From: Serinicoccus kebangsaanensis
Lineage (GTDB): Bacteria > Actinomycetota > Actinomycetes > Actinomycetales > Dermatophilaceae
Assembly: GCF_008919445.1 (NCBI RefSeq)
Contig: NZ_VSLG01000019.1
Location: forward strand, 1 to 50,441
Direction: 5' to 3'
Length of the DNA stretch: 50,441 nucleotides
Shown one piece after another: positions 50,365 to 50,441 of the stretch. Positions within the stretch are counted from its first letter, which is position 1. Every line of letters starts with the position of its first letter. Position numbers and translations under genes: made by a program. The notes beneath the pieces are model-generated. The model was given only the letters and a program-made list of their open reading frames with translations, did not search any database and was not told where the DNA came from.

Positions 50365-50441
50365 CCAGTTGAGTCCCGCATAGTGGTGTAGCGCGGTCAC
50401 CGTGATCGTTCCCGGCGTGTACGTCGGGCGCGGACGCGGCC
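50365..50441 (-). repeat. Right copy of 77-bp terminal inverted repeat
   Basis: Exact reverse complement of bases 1-77, extending to the last base. Read on the minus strand, an open frame runs from the edge through the repeat and stops at TAG 50305-50307, so a coding sequence may enter from outside. It is about 110 bp upstream of the glycosidase-like gene. See the left copy for interpretations. Confidence 0.97.

Overview
This is a high-GC actinobacterial segment. GTG starts are common, adjacent genes often overlap at ATGA or GTGA, and there is a glutathione-independent formaldehyde dehydrogenase, an actinobacterial sulfur-gene leader peptide and a RimK ligase with a C-terminal RCK/TrkA-C domain. 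I infer a Micrococcales-type organism, possibly near Intrasporangiaceae or Ornithinimicrobiaceae, but no rRNA or marker gene in the window settles this. I recognise no rRNA, tRNA, CRISPR array or complete transposase.

Both ends carry the same perfect 77-bp sequence in inverted orientation (1-77 and 50365-50441). This may be the edge of a longer inverted repeat or the k-mer overlap of an assembly graph. The outer parts (about 1-2.6 kb and 45.5-50.4 kb) look different from the core. They hold an APH-family kinase, three RibD_C/DHFR-like reductases with a TetR regulator, an NTF2-like protein and a frameshifted beta-propeller glycosidase. They almost lack the 7-mer GTATGCC/GGCATAC that is strongly over-represented in the core.

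Core, left to right: VOC proteins, a DUF418 membrane protein and a MazEF-type toxin-antitoxin with a perfect palindromic operator. Next is a divergent rimK / zinc-protease-like / aspartoacylase-like trio, then a SDR protein. An operon follows with an OFA-family transporter, its 50-aa small subunit and an FdhF/YdeP molybdopterin oxidoreductase. After it come a small XRE regulator with a membrane partner and paired operators, and a translationally coupled sulfur operon (APS reductase, siroheme synthase CysG, CbiX/SirB chelatase) behind a cysteine-type leader peptide.

From 17 to 32 kb there are MFS, EamA and LysE transporters, LysR and ArsR regulators, SRPBCC and DinB proteins, and a cobalamin riboswitch in front of a BHMT-like homocysteine methyltransferase. 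This part also has a YcaQ-type glycosylase, formaldehyde dehydrogenase, a sulfotransferase, an M50-type peptidase, and PspC and DUF2087 proteins. From 32 to 45 kb there are a citrate synthase-like protein with an N-terminal DNA-binding domain, divergent from a normal type-2 citrate synthase; aldose 1-epimerase; a TetR-ABC-permease efflux operon; rhomboid protease; an LLM flavoprotein; a MarR-MFS pair; and a NAD-dependent epimerase.

Several repeat families lie between or inside these genes: a 52-bp hairpin (two inverted copies), a 22-bp tandem repeat at two loci (one inside a coding sequence), a 65-bp palindromic tandem pair and a 32-bp triplet array with a dispersed partial copy.
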